From Haloarcula salina (lineage in GTDB: Archaea; Halobacteriota; Halobacteria; Halobacteriales; Haloarculaceae), in contig NZ_WRXL01000005.1 of NCBI RefSeq assembly GCF_010119195.1, positions 248,001 to 312,000 on the forward strand: a stretch of DNA of 64,000 nt, written 5' to 3'. Below the pieces are notes generated by a model. The model was not told the DNA's origin, made no database searches, and saw nothing but the letters and a program-made list of their open reading frames with translations. Below, in pieces: positions 18,557 to 28,059 of the stretch. Position numbers and translations under genes: made by a program. The stretch's first letter is position 1. The number at the start of each line of letters is the position of its first letter.

Positions 18557-21235
18557 ATGCATGATTTATCTGGCCATGTTCGCGTTCTCCACGTCGACGA
18601 CGAGGTCGACGTCGCGGACCTGACGGCGACATTCCTCGAACGGGACGAGCGCTTCAGCGTCGATATCGCTACGAGCGCAAGCGAGGGGCTGGATCGCCTC
18701 GCCGCCGAGTCCATCGACTGCGTCGTCTCGGACTACGAGATGCCAGAGATGGACGGGATCGAGTTTCTCGAAACCGTCCGCGACGAGTATCCGGATCTGC
18801 CGTTCATCCTCTTTACCGGCCAGGGAAACGAGGAGATCGCGAGCGAGGCCATCTCGGCCGGCGTTACGGACTACCTGCAGAAACAGACCGGATCGGAACA
18901 GTACGACCTCCTCGCAAACAGGATCCGAAACGCGGTCAGCCAGTATCGAGCCGCCAACCGAGCGACGAACCTTGACCGCATCCACCGCGTGTACAGCGGC
19001 GTGAACCAGGCTGTCATGGAGGCCGAAACGCGAGCGGAGATCGAACGTCGGGTCTGTGAGCGACTCAGCGAGTCCGATCCGTACCGATTCGCGTGGATCG
19101 GTGCGGCCGACGACGACGGACAGCGCATCGAACCGCGGGCGTCCGCCGGCGTCGAGAGCGGCTATCTCGACGCCATCGAGATCACGGTCGACGGGGACGA
19201 CCCGACGGGACCGACGGCGCGTGCGTACCGGACGCGCGAACTCGCGGTGTTGCAGGACATTCCGGCGGACCCGGCCTACGAGCAGTGGCGGGCGGACGCG
19301 ATCGAGCGCGGCTACCAGTCGAGCGCGGCGATACCGCTTCGTCACGGCGAGACACTCTACGGCGTCTTGAACGTCTACGCCGACCGCACGAACGCCTTCG
19401 ACGAGCGAGAGCGCGCGTTACTGGCGGAACTTGGCGACACGGTGGGACACGCCATCCGGCGAGTGGAACTGCGAACAGACTTAGAGCGCCGGCTCCGCCG
19501 GTTCGAGAGCGCCGTCGAACACGCCGGCCACGTCGTCCTCATCACGGACACCGACGCGACGATTCGCTACGTCAACGGCGCCTTCGAGTCGGTCACCGGC
19601 TACGCCGCGTCGGAGGCCGTCGGTCGGACGCCGGCGATGCTCCAGTCGGGGGAGCACGACGGGGAGTTCTATCAGGACCTCTGGGAGACGATCCTCGCGG
19701 GCGACGTCTGGCAGGGTGAGGTCATCAACGAGCGCAAGAGCGGCGAGCGCTACGTCGTCGACCAGACGATCGCACCCATCACCGACGGCGACGGCGGCAT
19801 CACCGGGTTCGTCGCCATCAACCGCGACGTGTCCGAGCGCAAACAGCGCGAGCAGAACCTCACGTTCCTCAAGCGCGCGATCGATCAGGCGGGCATCGGC
19901 ATCGCCACCCACAACGCCGACGGCTACCCGACCTACGTCAATCAGCACCTCGGGTCACTGCTCGGAACCGACCGAGCGTCGCTCCGAGACGCCCACATGA
20001 CGGACCACACGCCCGAGCTGGATCGCGACCAGTTCGAGACGTACTGGGACTCCTACGACGACGGCGAGCGGCGGGTCTACGACACTCGACTGGAGCGGAC
20101 CGACACCGGCGAGACGATCCCGGTCGAGATCATCGGGTCGAAGATAACCATCGGCGGCGAGGCGTACCAGGTGAGCACGGTCCGGGACATCACCGACCGC
20201 AAACAGCGCACCCAGGACCTGCGCCGGTTCCGAAGCGCCGTCGAGCACGCCGGCCACGGCGTCCTCATCACCGACGTGGACGGGACGATCGAGTACGTCA
20301 ACGACGCCTTCGAAACCATCAGCGGCTACACGGCGGCGGAAGCCGTCGGCGAGACGCCCGCGCTGCTCAAGTCCGGAGCACACGACCAGGCGTTCTACCG
20401 GGCCCTGTGGGAGACGGTCCTCGCGGGCGACGTCTGGCAGGGCGAGGTCGTCAACGAGCGAAAGGGCGGCGAGCGCTACGTCATCGACCAGACGATCGCA
20501 CCCATCACCGACAGCGACGGGGAGACCACCGGGTTCGTCGCCATCAACCGTGACATCACCGACATCAAGCAGTACGAGCGGGAGCTCGAAGCACAGAACG
20601 AGCGGCTCAAGCAGTACGGACAGACAGTCGCACACGACCTTCGGAACCCGCTGACACCGCTGTACGCTGAAGTCGATCGGCTCCGAGCCCTGATGGACGA
20701 CGACGAGGTCGACGCGGAGTCGGTCAGGGAGCGCTGTGACAGCATCGACGAGATCGTCCGTCGGATGGAGGCCCTCATCGACGACCTGCTGACGATGGCC
20801 GAGCAGGGACAGCTGGTGTTGCATCCCGAGGCGGTGTCTCTGGAGGAGGTCGCCACCGCCGCGTGGGCCCAGATCGAGACCCCGAACGCGTCGCTCGACG
20901 TCGATTCGACGCCGATACAGGCCGATCACGACCGCGTCATCGAGATGTTGTCCAACCTCTTTCGGAACGCGATCGAACACGGCGGTGACGCGGTCCACGT
21001 CCGCATCGGCCCGCTGGACTTCGAGGAGGGCTTCTTCGTCGCGGACGACGGCCCCGGAATCCCGGCGGCTGAGCGAGAGCGCGTCCTCGACAGGGGGTAC
21101 ACCACCGACGAGAGCGGCACCGGCTTCGGCCTGGCGATCGTCGACCAGATCGCCGACGCACACGGCTGGTCGGTATCGGTCACCGAGGGCCGGACCGGCG
21201 GTGCGCGCTTCGAGTTCCGCACCGGCGAGGACTGA
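18557..21235 (+). CDS. Receiver-GAF-PAS3 sensor histidine kinase
   Basis: An 892-residue hybrid sensor kinase without membrane segments. The N-terminal receiver domain (residues 8-120) keeps the acidic pair (HVDDE), the acceptor Asp59 in VVSDYEMPEMDG, and Lys109. A GAF domain spans about 145-310. Three PAS domains follow (about 320-435, 440-555 and 560-680); the first and third are near duplicates. The kinase core has His693 in TVAHDLRNPLTP, an N box at NLFRNAIEHGG, then VADDGPGIP and GTGFGLAIV. Signal and partner are unknown. A receiver at the N-terminus suggests it is itself a target of phosphorelay. Confidence 0.92.
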   Translation: MHDLSGHVRVLHVDDEVDVADLTATFLERDERFSVDIATSASEGLDRLAAESIDCVVSDYEMPEMDGIEFLETVRDEYPDLPFILFTGQGNEEIASEAISAGVTDYLQKQTGSEQYDLLANRIRNAVSQYRAANRATNLDRIHRVYSGVNQAVMEAETRAEIERRVCERLSESDPYRFAWIGAADDDGQRIEPRASAGVESGYLDAIEITVDGDDPTGPTARAYRTRELAVLQDIPADPAYEQWRADAIERGYQSSAAIPLRHGETLYGVLNVYADRTNAFDERERALLAELGDTVGHAIRRVELRTDLERRLRRFESAVEHAGHVVLITDTDATIRYVNGAFESVTGYAASEAVGRTPAMLQSGEHDGEFYQDLWETILAGDVWQGEVINERKSGERYVVDQTIAPITDGDGGITGFVAINRDVSERKQREQNLTFLKRAIDQAGIGIATHNADGYPTYVNQHLGSLLGTDRASLRDAHMTDHTPELDRDQFETYWDSYDDGERRVYDTRLERTDTGETIPVEIIGSKITIGGEAYQVSTVRDITDRKQRTQDLRRFRSAVEHAGHGVLITDVDGTIEYVNDAFETISGYTAAEAVGETPALLKSGAHDQAFYRALWETVLAGDVWQGEVVNERKGGERYVIDQTIAPITDSDGETTGFVAINRDITDIKQYERELEAQNERLKQYGQTVAHDLRNPLTPLYAEVDRLRALMDDDEVDAESVRERCDSIDEIVRRMEALIDDLLTMAEQGQLVLHPEAVSLEEVATAAWAQIETPNASLDVDSTPIQADHDRVIEMLSNLFRNAIEHGGDAVHVRIGPLDFEEGFFVADDGPGIPAAERERVLDRGYTTDESGTGFGLAIVDQIADAHGWSVSVTEGRTGGARFEFRTGED
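19499..19852 (+). repeat. Intragenic PAS repeat, copy 1
   Basis: This 118-codon segment encodes a PAS domain nearly identical to the one at 20225-20578, 726 bases downstream in the same frame. The match is visible at DNA level, for example the shared GCGGGCGACGTCTGGCAGGG and a run through AGACGATCGCACCCATCACC, and in protein (DVWQGEVxNERKxGERYV). It points to an internal duplication kept similar by recent origin or gene conversion. Confidence 0.8.
20225..20578 (+). repeat. Intragenic PAS repeat, copy 2
   Basis: Second copy of the PAS unit described at 19499-19852. A different, more divergent PAS domain lies between the two copies, so the unit duplicated was probably one or two PAS domains long rather than a simple adjacent duplication. 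Confidence 0.8.
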
Positions 21236-22006
21236 TCTGTCATACCGCGCGGCCCGGTAGAGACAGGCCCGGCGAACGACAGTGTGCGGTCCGCTGACAG
21301 CTGACCAGGGGCGACAAACTGATGTAATACTTAGATATCGTTTCTTTCGATAGGTAGTCCGCCTGTCTCGTGATTTGTCGGACCGAAGAAAATTGAAACA
21401 ATCTCTTAGAGGATTTCTCTCCTCGTTTTGGAGGTGTTTCGGTGCAAACGGTGTGGGAATCCGTCTTTCGACATCGCGGAGCCGACATTTCGACTGAAGC
21501 GGCTATTTTCGACGGATTATCTTCTCCTTCACTGGCGTTGACACAGTACCGTATGAATATCATACAGATAGCTGGACTAGCGACCTCTCGATCGAGTAGA
21601 AGTTCCGGTCGCACCGACCGTCGCTCGACACCTCGGTAGCTGTGGCAAACCGATCCGGCCAGGCGCGTCTCGGCGGATCACATAATAGGCGTACATCTGT
21701 TATTCTCATTGCGGACCGAGAACCCATCCACTGTCGATAGCTGGGTCGACGACCGGGGCTCGGCCGATGCCATCTTGGGCTGTTGTTCAGTATCACTGTC
21801 GCTCTCAGGTCTGATACCGGATATCAGTCCATAGATAGTGGATGACGGAGCACTTTGTTCGAGGTTTTTGTAGTTCTGAACGCTCGTCCAGATTTGCTGA
21901 CCCCCTGTCTGTGTTATCCTGGCACGGCCTGTCGTGTGACGTCGATCGATTCCGACGGCCCGATAGCCGCTCGTGACAGGCACCGACACACCGCATCGCG
22001 TCCCAC
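21236..22006. other. 771-base region without a supported gene
   Basis: Between the histidine kinase and the IclR regulator. Base composition is lower in GC than the neighbouring genes and stop codons are frequent in all frames. The longest frames have high Ser, Thr and Arg content and non-acidic composition and resemble no family I know. The part from 21690 to 21900 contains ACCGGATATC-type partial palindromes. It may be a decayed gene or mobile element, but no terminal repeats or transposase motifs were found. Confidence 0.5.
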
Positions 22007-22774
22007 TCACGTGTAGGTGATGTTCAGTTCGATCACGTTGGCGACGCTCTTGAGTTTCTCCGGCAGTTCCTCGCGGAAGCGCTCGTTCTGGAAGCGACTG
22101 GTCGGCCCGGAGACGCTGATCGCGCCCTCGACGGTGTCGTTGTTGTTGACGATGGGGACGGCGACACAGCGGAGGCCCTTGAGGCGGGCCTCGTCGTCGA
22201 ACGCCACGCCCTCCTCCCGGACCTGTTCCAGATGGGAGAACAGTTCGTCGCGGTCGGAGATCGTGTTCTCCGTCGTCGCGGGCATGCCGTGCTGGTCGAT
22301 GATCGCCTCCACCCGCGCACGCGGGAGGTGAGCGAGAATGGCGTTACCGAGAGCCGTGTTGTGGAGGTAGACCCGCTGGCCGATATAGGAGTCCGTCTTG
22401 ACCGCGTCATCGCCGTGGGCGCGGTGCAGGTAGACGCCCTTGCCGTGTTGTTCGACGAGCAGATTCGCGAGTTCCCCCGTCTCTGCGGCCAGTTCGTCCA
22501 CCTCGTCTTTCGCGATGTCGTAGAGCCGTTCCCGGTGGCGCGCGTGACCGCCGAGGTCGAGCAGTCGCAGTCCGACCTCGTAGGTGTTCCCGTCTTTCAT
22601 GACGTAGCCGTCGTCTTCGAGCGTCGTGAGGTAGTTGTGGATGCTGCTCTTCGAGAGGTCGAAGGCGTCGGTGAGGTCCGTGACGGTGGCCCCGTTTCGC
22701 TCTTTCAGTTCCTCGAGTATCGAGAACGTCGTCTGAGCGGTCTTGACCGCGTTCGGGTTCTGCTGGTCGGCCAT
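22007..22774 (-). CDS. IclR-family transcriptional regulator
   Basis: A 255-residue regulator. Residues 10-65 form the winged helix (TTFSILEELKERNGATVTDL, then SKSSIHNYLTTLEDDGYV). Residues 80-255 form the IclR effector domain, with LANLLVEQHGKGVYLHRAHG, LGNAILAHLP and a late AISVSGPTSRF. Such proteins control sugar-acid and aromatic catabolism in response to a small ligand. The ATG at 22774 is about 29 bases from a TATA-like ATTTATC on the minus strand, fitting a leaderless mRNA; a GTG at 22783 is the alternative. It is the likely regulator of the carbohydrate locus that follows. Confidence 0.92.
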   Translation of the reverse strand: MADQQNPNAVKTAQTTFSILEELKERNGATVTDLTDAFDLSKSSIHNYLTTLEDDGYVMKDGNTYEVGLRLLDLGGHARHRERLYDIAKDEVDELAAETGELANLLVEQHGKGVYLHRAHGDDAVKTDSYIGQRVYLHNTALGNAILAHLPRARVEAIIDQHGMPATTENTISDRDELFSHLEQVREEGVAFDDEARLKGLRCVAVPIVNNNDTVEGAISVSGPTSRFQNERFREELPEKLKSVANVIELNITYT

Positions 22775-22908
22775 AGTCGACACGAGAACGGCAACATTGA
22801 TAAATCTATTCCAGCGATGCCAACTTCGAGTTCAGTAATACTGGACCGCCGTGAACGACGACTGGGTGTTCGCTTCTGACCGGGACGACGGCGCGCCAGC
22901 ACGCGCCG

Positions 22909-24411
22909 CTACTCGTCGTCGACCTGTTCGGTGACGAGCGAGCCGTCGTTGTCGACGCGGACGCGGTACCGGGCGGACCCGTCGGGCGTCGTCAGCACGA
23001 CCCCGTCTCCGGCACCGGGAACACGAGCGTCCGCGCCGTCGACCACGAGCGACGCCTCGTCGTCGCCCGCGTGGAACGCGTGGGCCTCGTCGGTCCGGTG
23101 GCGCTCGACACCGTCGTCGAACCAGCGCGTCGACCCGTCGGCGTCGTCGCTCACGGCCGGTGCGGGGCGGACGTTCTGCTGGTCGAAGTGGGTGACGTAC
23201 TCCAGGTCGGTGCCGACCTCGGCGTTGTAGCAGTCGACGTTCTGGATGTACACGCCGTCGTGGCGGTCGCCCTCGCCGTCGGTCACGTCGGCCACGGTGA
23301 CGCCGCTGTGGTACTCCATCGCGTTGTGGCGCTCGCGGACGTTCTGGATCGAGACCTTCCGCACCGACGTGACGGAGTTCTCCAGTTTGACGATGCTCTC
23401 GCTGACGGACTGGAGCGGGTGACCGCCGCACTGGACGGAGTCCAGATTGATCGTCGCGCCGCCGTCGATGCGGATGCTGTGCTCGCCGCCGCCGCCCCGC
23501 CAGTTGTAGATGTCGAGGTCGAACGCCGGGCCGTAAGGCACGTCGTCGCTCCCGTGTTCCGCGAGGAACGCGTCGGTACAGCCCGTGACCTCCGTGTCGT
23601 GAACGGTCAGTTCGCTCGAACCGTGGTAGTCGGCCAATCGGACGCCGGCCGGGACGGTGTTGCGCCCTTCGAGGTTCTGGAGGTACATCCGCGAGAGGTG
23701 CCCGTGACCGAGGCCCTGGATGTCGACGAAGGACCGTTCGAGGTTCTCCTTCGCGTAGAACATCCCGCCGTTGAGCGTGATGTTCTCGGTCTTCTCGTCC
23801 GGGCCGATGACGAAGAAACTCTCGATGGTGTCGGTCGCGTAGATGAGCGTCCAGCCCATGTCGAAGACGAGCTTTCCAGTGTTGTTCCCGATCGTCATCG
23901 GCGACTCGACGCGCCAGGCCGGGAGCCCGTCGGCCGCGGCGGGGTCCTCGGGATCGGGAGCCGGAATCACGATCCGATGACCGGGCTGTTGGTTCGGGAT
24001 GTCGTCGCCCTCTGGCAGGGCCGCGAGTACGTTGTCGACCTTCTGATCGAGCGTCTCGCCGGGGTACTCCGTCACGACGTGTATCGAGCCGGGAGTACCG
24101 CCGCTCGCGTTGAGGGTCCCGTCCGTCACGGAGAGGTTCGTCCCGGTGAGCTCCGATATCGAGGCGTCGCCGCCCGCCATCGAGAGCGAGCCGAGGTTGG
24201 TCAGGGCGTTCTCGCCGGCGTCGACGTCGGCCCCCCAGTCGTACCACGGCTGGTTTCCGCTGCCGTTTGTTCCCTCTTGGGCGCTCGCGGCCCCCGTTCC
24301 CGCGAGGAGGCCGCCGAGTCCGGTCCCGAGCGCCGCGAGCGCCCCGCGGCGCGAGAGGGGGAGATTGGCTGCCGATTCGCTACTGTCGGATCGCGTATCG
24401 TCGTCACTCAT
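22909..24411 (-). CDS. Tat-exported right-handed beta-helix protein, probable polysaccharide-active
   Basis: A 500-residue secreted protein. The N-terminus has a twin-Arg signal SRRGALAALG (Arg21-Arg22) with a hydrophobic core ending near ASAQE, so export of the folded protein is expected. The mature region has repeated short beta segments with Asn and aromatic ladders (ENITLNGGMFYAKENLE, GLGHGHLSRMYLQNLEGRN, DLDIYNWRGGGGEHSIRI), typical of parallel beta-helix folds shared by pectate lyases, polygalacturonases and related proteins. Catalytic residues cannot be named. The acidic C-terminal 90 residues form a separate beta domain. Its place beside a sugar importer and a GH105 suggests extracellular polysaccharide binding or cleavage. 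Confidence 0.75.
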   Translation of the reverse strand: MSDDDTRSDSSESAANLPLSRRGALAALGTGLGGLLAGTGAASAQEGTNGSGNQPWYDWGADVDAGENALTNLGSLSMAGGDASISELTGTNLSVTDGTLNASGGTPGSIHVVTEYPGETLDQKVDNVLAALPEGDDIPNQQPGHRIVIPAPDPEDPAAADGLPAWRVESPMTIGNNTGKLVFDMGWTLIYATDTIESFFVIGPDEKTENITLNGGMFYAKENLERSFVDIQGLGHGHLSRMYLQNLEGRNTVPAGVRLADYHGSSELTVHDTEVTGCTDAFLAEHGSDDVPYGPAFDLDIYNWRGGGGEHSIRIDGGATINLDSVQCGGHPLQSVSESIVKLENSVTSVRKVSIQNVRERHNAMEYHSGVTVADVTDGEGDRHDGVYIQNVDCYNAEVGTDLEYVTHFDQQNVRPAPAVSDDADGSTRWFDDGVERHRTDEAHAFHAGDDEASLVVDGADARVPGAGDGVVLTTPDGSARYRVRVDNDGSLVTEQVDDE

Positions 24412-24570
24412 GGTAGTGCGTACTGTGTTGCCACAGCGCGTAGGAAATCAGACGTATCGTTCTTATAGCTTTGGGTGAACGGCCGCCAGAGCGCCAGAGG
24501 CCTTGCAATTCAGGCAATACGCGGTCGCCGAACGGTGTCAGCGAGCGCCGAGATATACGTGAACAATAAT

Positions 24571-24578
24571 TTTATATA
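24571..24578 (+). promoter_or_regulatory. TATA box of the sugar ABC operon
   Basis: TTTATATA within AATTTTATATACC lies about 27 bases before the ATG at 24601, matching archaeal TATA spacing and a leaderless transcript. It shares the 189-base divergent region with the beta-helix gene, whose candidate TATA (CTATAAGA on the minus strand, about 24462-24469) is about 55 bases from its start. The IclR regulator may act here. Confidence 0.7.
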
Positions 24579-24600
24579 CCGCGACCATGATAGCCAGCAT

Positions 24601-26124
24601 ATGGCACGCGACAGCAGCAATACCCATACGTCTAGTCACAGGAGCGGCCGCGCTCTCTCCCGACGGCAGTTCGTCACCGCAGTCGGTGCGTCCGGGCTGG
24701 CGGTCGGACTGGCCGGCTGTTCGGGCACAGGCGGCGGCGACGGCGGTGGCGGCGACGGGAGCAGCGGCGGCGACGTATCGACAGACGACCTCGAATACGG
24801 CGGCGAAGACGTCACCGTCGAGTACAGCACCGCGCCGCTGTTCGGAAACGTCGCCGACACGCTCAAGCAGGCGGCCTACGACGCCGGAATGCCCCAGAGC
24901 ATCGACATCGAGTTCTCGACGACGGTGTGGGGCGCGGACGACCTGCAGGACCGCTACAACCAGATCCTCTCCTCCGGGCGGACGACGCCGGACTTCATGC
25001 TGACGAACTTCGCGTACACGCCGTTTTTCGCTCCCCGAGAGTGGCTGCTCGACCTCACACAGGTCCTCGGCGAGGAGAAATTGAGCGCGCTCGAAAACGA
25101 CTACTCGCAGGTGATGGTCGACTCGATGCGCTGGGACGGCGGCCTCTACGGCATCCCCCAGTTCATCGACATCCCGACCATCCAGTACCGCAAGGACCTC
25201 GTCGAGGCCGCCGGCTACGACCCCGAGGGCGAGAACTGGGCGACGGAACCGCTCACGTGGGAGTACTTCGCAGAGGTCACGAAAGCGGCCCAGGAGGAGG
25301 CCGGGACGGATCACGGCTACACGACGGCGATGAACCAGCGCAACATCGGGAGCATCACCGGCTACGAGCACCTCGTCACCAACGGGGGCAACTACTTCGG
25401 AGACATGTCGAACCAGAACGGGCCCATCGGCGACCGGCCCGTCACCATCGACGAGGAACAGACCATCCAGACGCTCCGGCAGTTCAGGACGTTCCTCTAC
25501 GGGAGCGACGACGAGTACGCGATCGAGGGACTCACCGGCGGTATCACGCCGTCGGACGCGCTGGGCTGGGACACCTCCCCGTCGATGGAGTCATTCAACG
25601 CGGGCGAGGCGATCACCCACCGGAACTGGTCGTTCGCCATCGCCGAGTACGGGAGCGAGGACAGTTTCGGCGAGGACCTCGGCGTCATGCCCTACCCCTA
25701 CGGCGTCTCGGAGTCCGAGGCCCCACACGAGGGGGCCGGCGGCACGAACGCCAAACTGGGCGGCTGGCACCTCTCGATCAACCCCAACACCGAGAAGCTG
25801 GCAGCGACCGTCGAGGCGATCAAAGCGATGACCTCCGACGAGTTCTACCTCACCATCTTCGAGGAACTGGGATCGACGCCGCCGAAGCCCGGGCTGTTCG
25901 AGTCGGACCGAGCACAGGAGATCGACGTGATGGGCCGGTACCTCGACACGCTGCAGTTCCAGTCCCAGAACCAGTTCGCACCGCCGATCAACGCCGTCTG
26001 GGACCCCCAGAAGTCCGCGATCGGCCAGGAGTTCCACGCCTGCCTCAATCAGCAGAAGTCGCCCGAGGAAGCGGTCGCCGCCGCACAGAGCCAGGTCGAA
26101 CAGATCGAGGAACAGGAGTCCTGA
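24601..26124 (+). CDS. Sugar ABC transporter substrate-binding lipoprotein
   Basis: A 507-residue extracellular binding protein. The signal has a twin-Arg motif (SRRQF, residues 20-24), a hydrophobic stretch and a lipobox LAGC with the lipidated Cys at 40, followed by a Gly-, Asp- and Ser-rich linker. The mature part has the cluster B/D solute-binding fold of sugar importers, including YGIPQFIDIPTIQYRKDL and KLGGWHLSINPNTEK. The ATG at 24601 fits the TATA box; longer in-frame sequence upstream is not protein-like. The ligand is probably an oligosaccharide, given the GH105 and beta-helix genes nearby. Confidence 0.93.
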   Translation: MARDSSNTHTSSHRSGRALSRRQFVTAVGASGLAVGLAGCSGTGGGDGGGGDGSSGGDVSTDDLEYGGEDVTVEYSTAPLFGNVADTLKQAAYDAGMPQSIDIEFSTTVWGADDLQDRYNQILSSGRTTPDFMLTNFAYTPFFAPREWLLDLTQVLGEEKLSALENDYSQVMVDSMRWDGGLYGIPQFIDIPTIQYRKDLVEAAGYDPEGENWATEPLTWEYFAEVTKAAQEEAGTDHGYTTAMNQRNIGSITGYEHLVTNGGNYFGDMSNQNGPIGDRPVTIDEEQTIQTLRQFRTFLYGSDDEYAIEGLTGGITPSDALGWDTSPSMESFNAGEAITHRNWSFAIAEYGSEDSFGEDLGVMPYPYGVSESEAPHEGAGGTNAKLGGWHLSINPNTEKLAATVEAIKAMTSDEFYLTIFEELGSTPPKPGLFESDRAQEIDVMGRYLDTLQFQSQNQFAPPINAVWDPQKSAIGQEFHACLNQQKSPEEAVAAAQSQVEQIEEQES

Positions 26125-26193
26125 GCGTGACGCCAGCCACGACACCGCCCGCCGAAATCTACAAGCCACTGGGCGACGCCTGACACTAGCACG

Positions 26194-27147
26194 ATGAGAC
26201 AGAAAGTCCAGCAGGCGGTCTCACCGGTCTTCCTCAAGATCGAGCAGTTGGACGAGGACAAGTACGGGTACCTGCTCGTCGCGCCCGTGTTCCTCGTACT
26301 GGGGGTGCTGGCGTTCTACCCGCTGGTCAGGACGTTCTACTTCTCGCTACAGGACGACGACCTGACCGGGGTCCACCCCATCGGCGAGTTCGTCGGCATC
26401 GAGAACTACGTCCAGATACTCAGCGGCGACGCGAACGCCATCCTGACCTCGCCGTTCTTCGACCTGCAAGCGCCGTTCTCCAGCGCGCTCATCGTCACGT
26501 TGCTCATCACGGGCGTGAGCGTCGCGATCGGGACGGTCCTGGGCCTCGGGATGGCGATCATCCTCAACAAGGAGTTCAAGGGGCGACGGTACGCGCGGAC
26601 CATCGTCATCCTCCCGTGGTCGATCCCCATCGTCATCCAGGGGATGATGTTCTTCCTGCTGTTCCAGCCGTCGCTGAGCCCGTTCGTCGAGCCGCTGGCG
26701 AACCTCGGGATCTTCAGCGCCAATCCGCTGATCAGCAGCCAGGACTCGACGATCATCATCATCCTCATCGACATCTGGCGGAAGATCCCGTTCATCGCGC
26801 TCATCATCATGGCCGGCATCGCCAGCATCGACCAGAACCTCTACGACGTGGCGGAGGTCGCGGGCGCGACGAAGTGGCAGCAGTTCCGCCTGATCACCCT
26901 GCCACAGATCAAGCCGGTGCTGTTCATCGGGATGATCTTCTACACGATCAGTTCGATGAAGATCTACGGCATCGTCGAGGCGTCGGCGGGGTGTAGCACC
27001 GTCCCCACGCTGACGTGTCTGGTCGTCCAGACGTTCAGACAGCAGCGCTGGGCTACCGCGTCCGCCATCGCGTTCCTCACCGCCGTCGTCATCGGCGTGA
27101 TAATCATGGTGTACGTCGTGCGGTTCCGGGAGGCCGATGCGTCATGA
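26194..27147 (+). CDS. Sugar ABC transporter permease, MalF/UgpA type
   Basis: A 317-residue inner component with about six membrane helices. The cytoplasmic coupling EAA loop is DVAEVAGATKWQQFRLITLP, at about residues 220-240. It starts 69 bases after the binding protein and ends in an ATGA overlap with the second permease, so the two are translationally coupled. Together they form the channel of a heterodimeric carbohydrate importer. Confidence 0.93.
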   Translation: MRQKVQQAVSPVFLKIEQLDEDKYGYLLVAPVFLVLGVLAFYPLVRTFYFSLQDDDLTGVHPIGEFVGIENYVQILSGDANAILTSPFFDLQAPFSSALIVTLLITGVSVAIGTVLGLGMAIILNKEFKGRRYARTIVILPWSIPIVIQGMMFFLLFQPSLSPFVEPLANLGIFSANPLISSQDSTIIIILIDIWRKIPFIALIIMAGIASIDQNLYDVAEVAGATKWQQFRLITLPQIKPVLFIGMIFYTISSMKIYGIVEASAGCSTVPTLTCLVVQTFRQQRWATASAIAFLTAVVIGVIIMVYVVRFREADAS

Positions 27148-28055
27148 GCGAACAGCAATACAGCGGCCTGACCGGCCGCATCGTCAAGTACGCCATCCAC
27201 AACTCCACCGACGTGTACCGGTTGGGGTTCTGGGTCGGCCTGGTATCGTTCATCATGATCACCCTGTTCCCGTTCTACTGGCTGCTGGTGCTCGCGGTGA
27301 CGCCGGACAACCAGCTCTACCAGATGGGGATCGTGCCGGAGAACTTCAACGTCGGCGTGTTCCTCACCGTCGTCCAGGAGTACCCGCTGCACCACTACAT
27401 CTTCAACAGCATCCTGATCGCGACGATCACGGTGATCGTCTGCATCACGCTCGGGAGCCTCGCGGGCTACGCCTTCGGGCGGGTGGACTTCCCCGGGAAG
27501 GGGCCGCTACTCCTGCTGTTGCTGGTGATCTCGTACTTCCCGGGCATCGCGTTCCTCATCCCGCTGTTCGAGCTACTGACCGGCTCGCTGAGCATCCTCG
27601 GGACGCCGACGCCGGACCTCTACAACACGCCGTGGGGGATGGTGTTCCCCTTCACGATGCTCAGCCTGCCGATCACCATCTTCATCCTGACGACGTTCTA
27701 CAGCCAGATTCCCGACGGGCTGGAGGACGCCGCCAGGGTGGAGGGGACGACGCGGCTGGGCGCGCTGTTCCGGGTCATCATGCCGCTGTCGGCGCCCGGG
27801 GTCGTGACCGCCGCGATCATCGTCTTCATCGGCGTCTACCGGGAGTTCTTCTTCTCGTTCATCATGACCGACGGCTCGCCGGAGAACTGGGCCGTCCTGG
27901 TGTACGGGATCCTGAACTTCCAGCAGCAACACACGCAGATGTACAACATGATGGCGGCCGCGAGCCTCATCGGGATCATCCCGATCGCCGTGCTCGTCAT
28001 CCTCGCGCAAGAACACATCGTCCGCGGCCTGACCGCGGGCGGCCTCAAGGAGTAA
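27144..28055 (+). CDS. Sugar ABC transporter permease, MalG/UgpE type
   Basis: A 303-residue permease with six membrane helices. The EAA loop is LEDAARVEGTTRLGALFRVI, about residues 193-212. The start ATG at 27144 overlaps the stop of the first permease by four bases. An in-frame extension upstream lies within the previous gene and is not real. It is followed four bases later by the ATPase gene. Confidence 0.94.
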   Translation: MSEQQYSGLTGRIVKYAIHNSTDVYRLGFWVGLVSFIMITLFPFYWLLVLAVTPDNQLYQMGIVPENFNVGVFLTVVQEYPLHHYIFNSILIATITVIVCITLGSLAGYAFGRVDFPGKGPLLLLLLVISYFPGIAFLIPLFELLTGSLSILGTPTPDLYNTPWGMVFPFTMLSLPITIFILTTFYSQIPDGLEDAARVEGTTRLGALFRVIMPLSAPGVVTAAIIVFIGVYREFFFSFIMTDGSPENWAVLVYGILNFQQQHTQMYNMMAAASLIGIIPIAVLVILAQEHIVRGLTAGGLKE

Positions 28056-28059
28056 CACA

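Noticed and set aside
21678-22010. 110-residue minus-strand frame next to the IclR gene
   Set aside because: Non-acidic, Ser- and Arg-rich and without domain features, and it ends inside the IclR gene; a transposase remnant was considered but no motif supports it.
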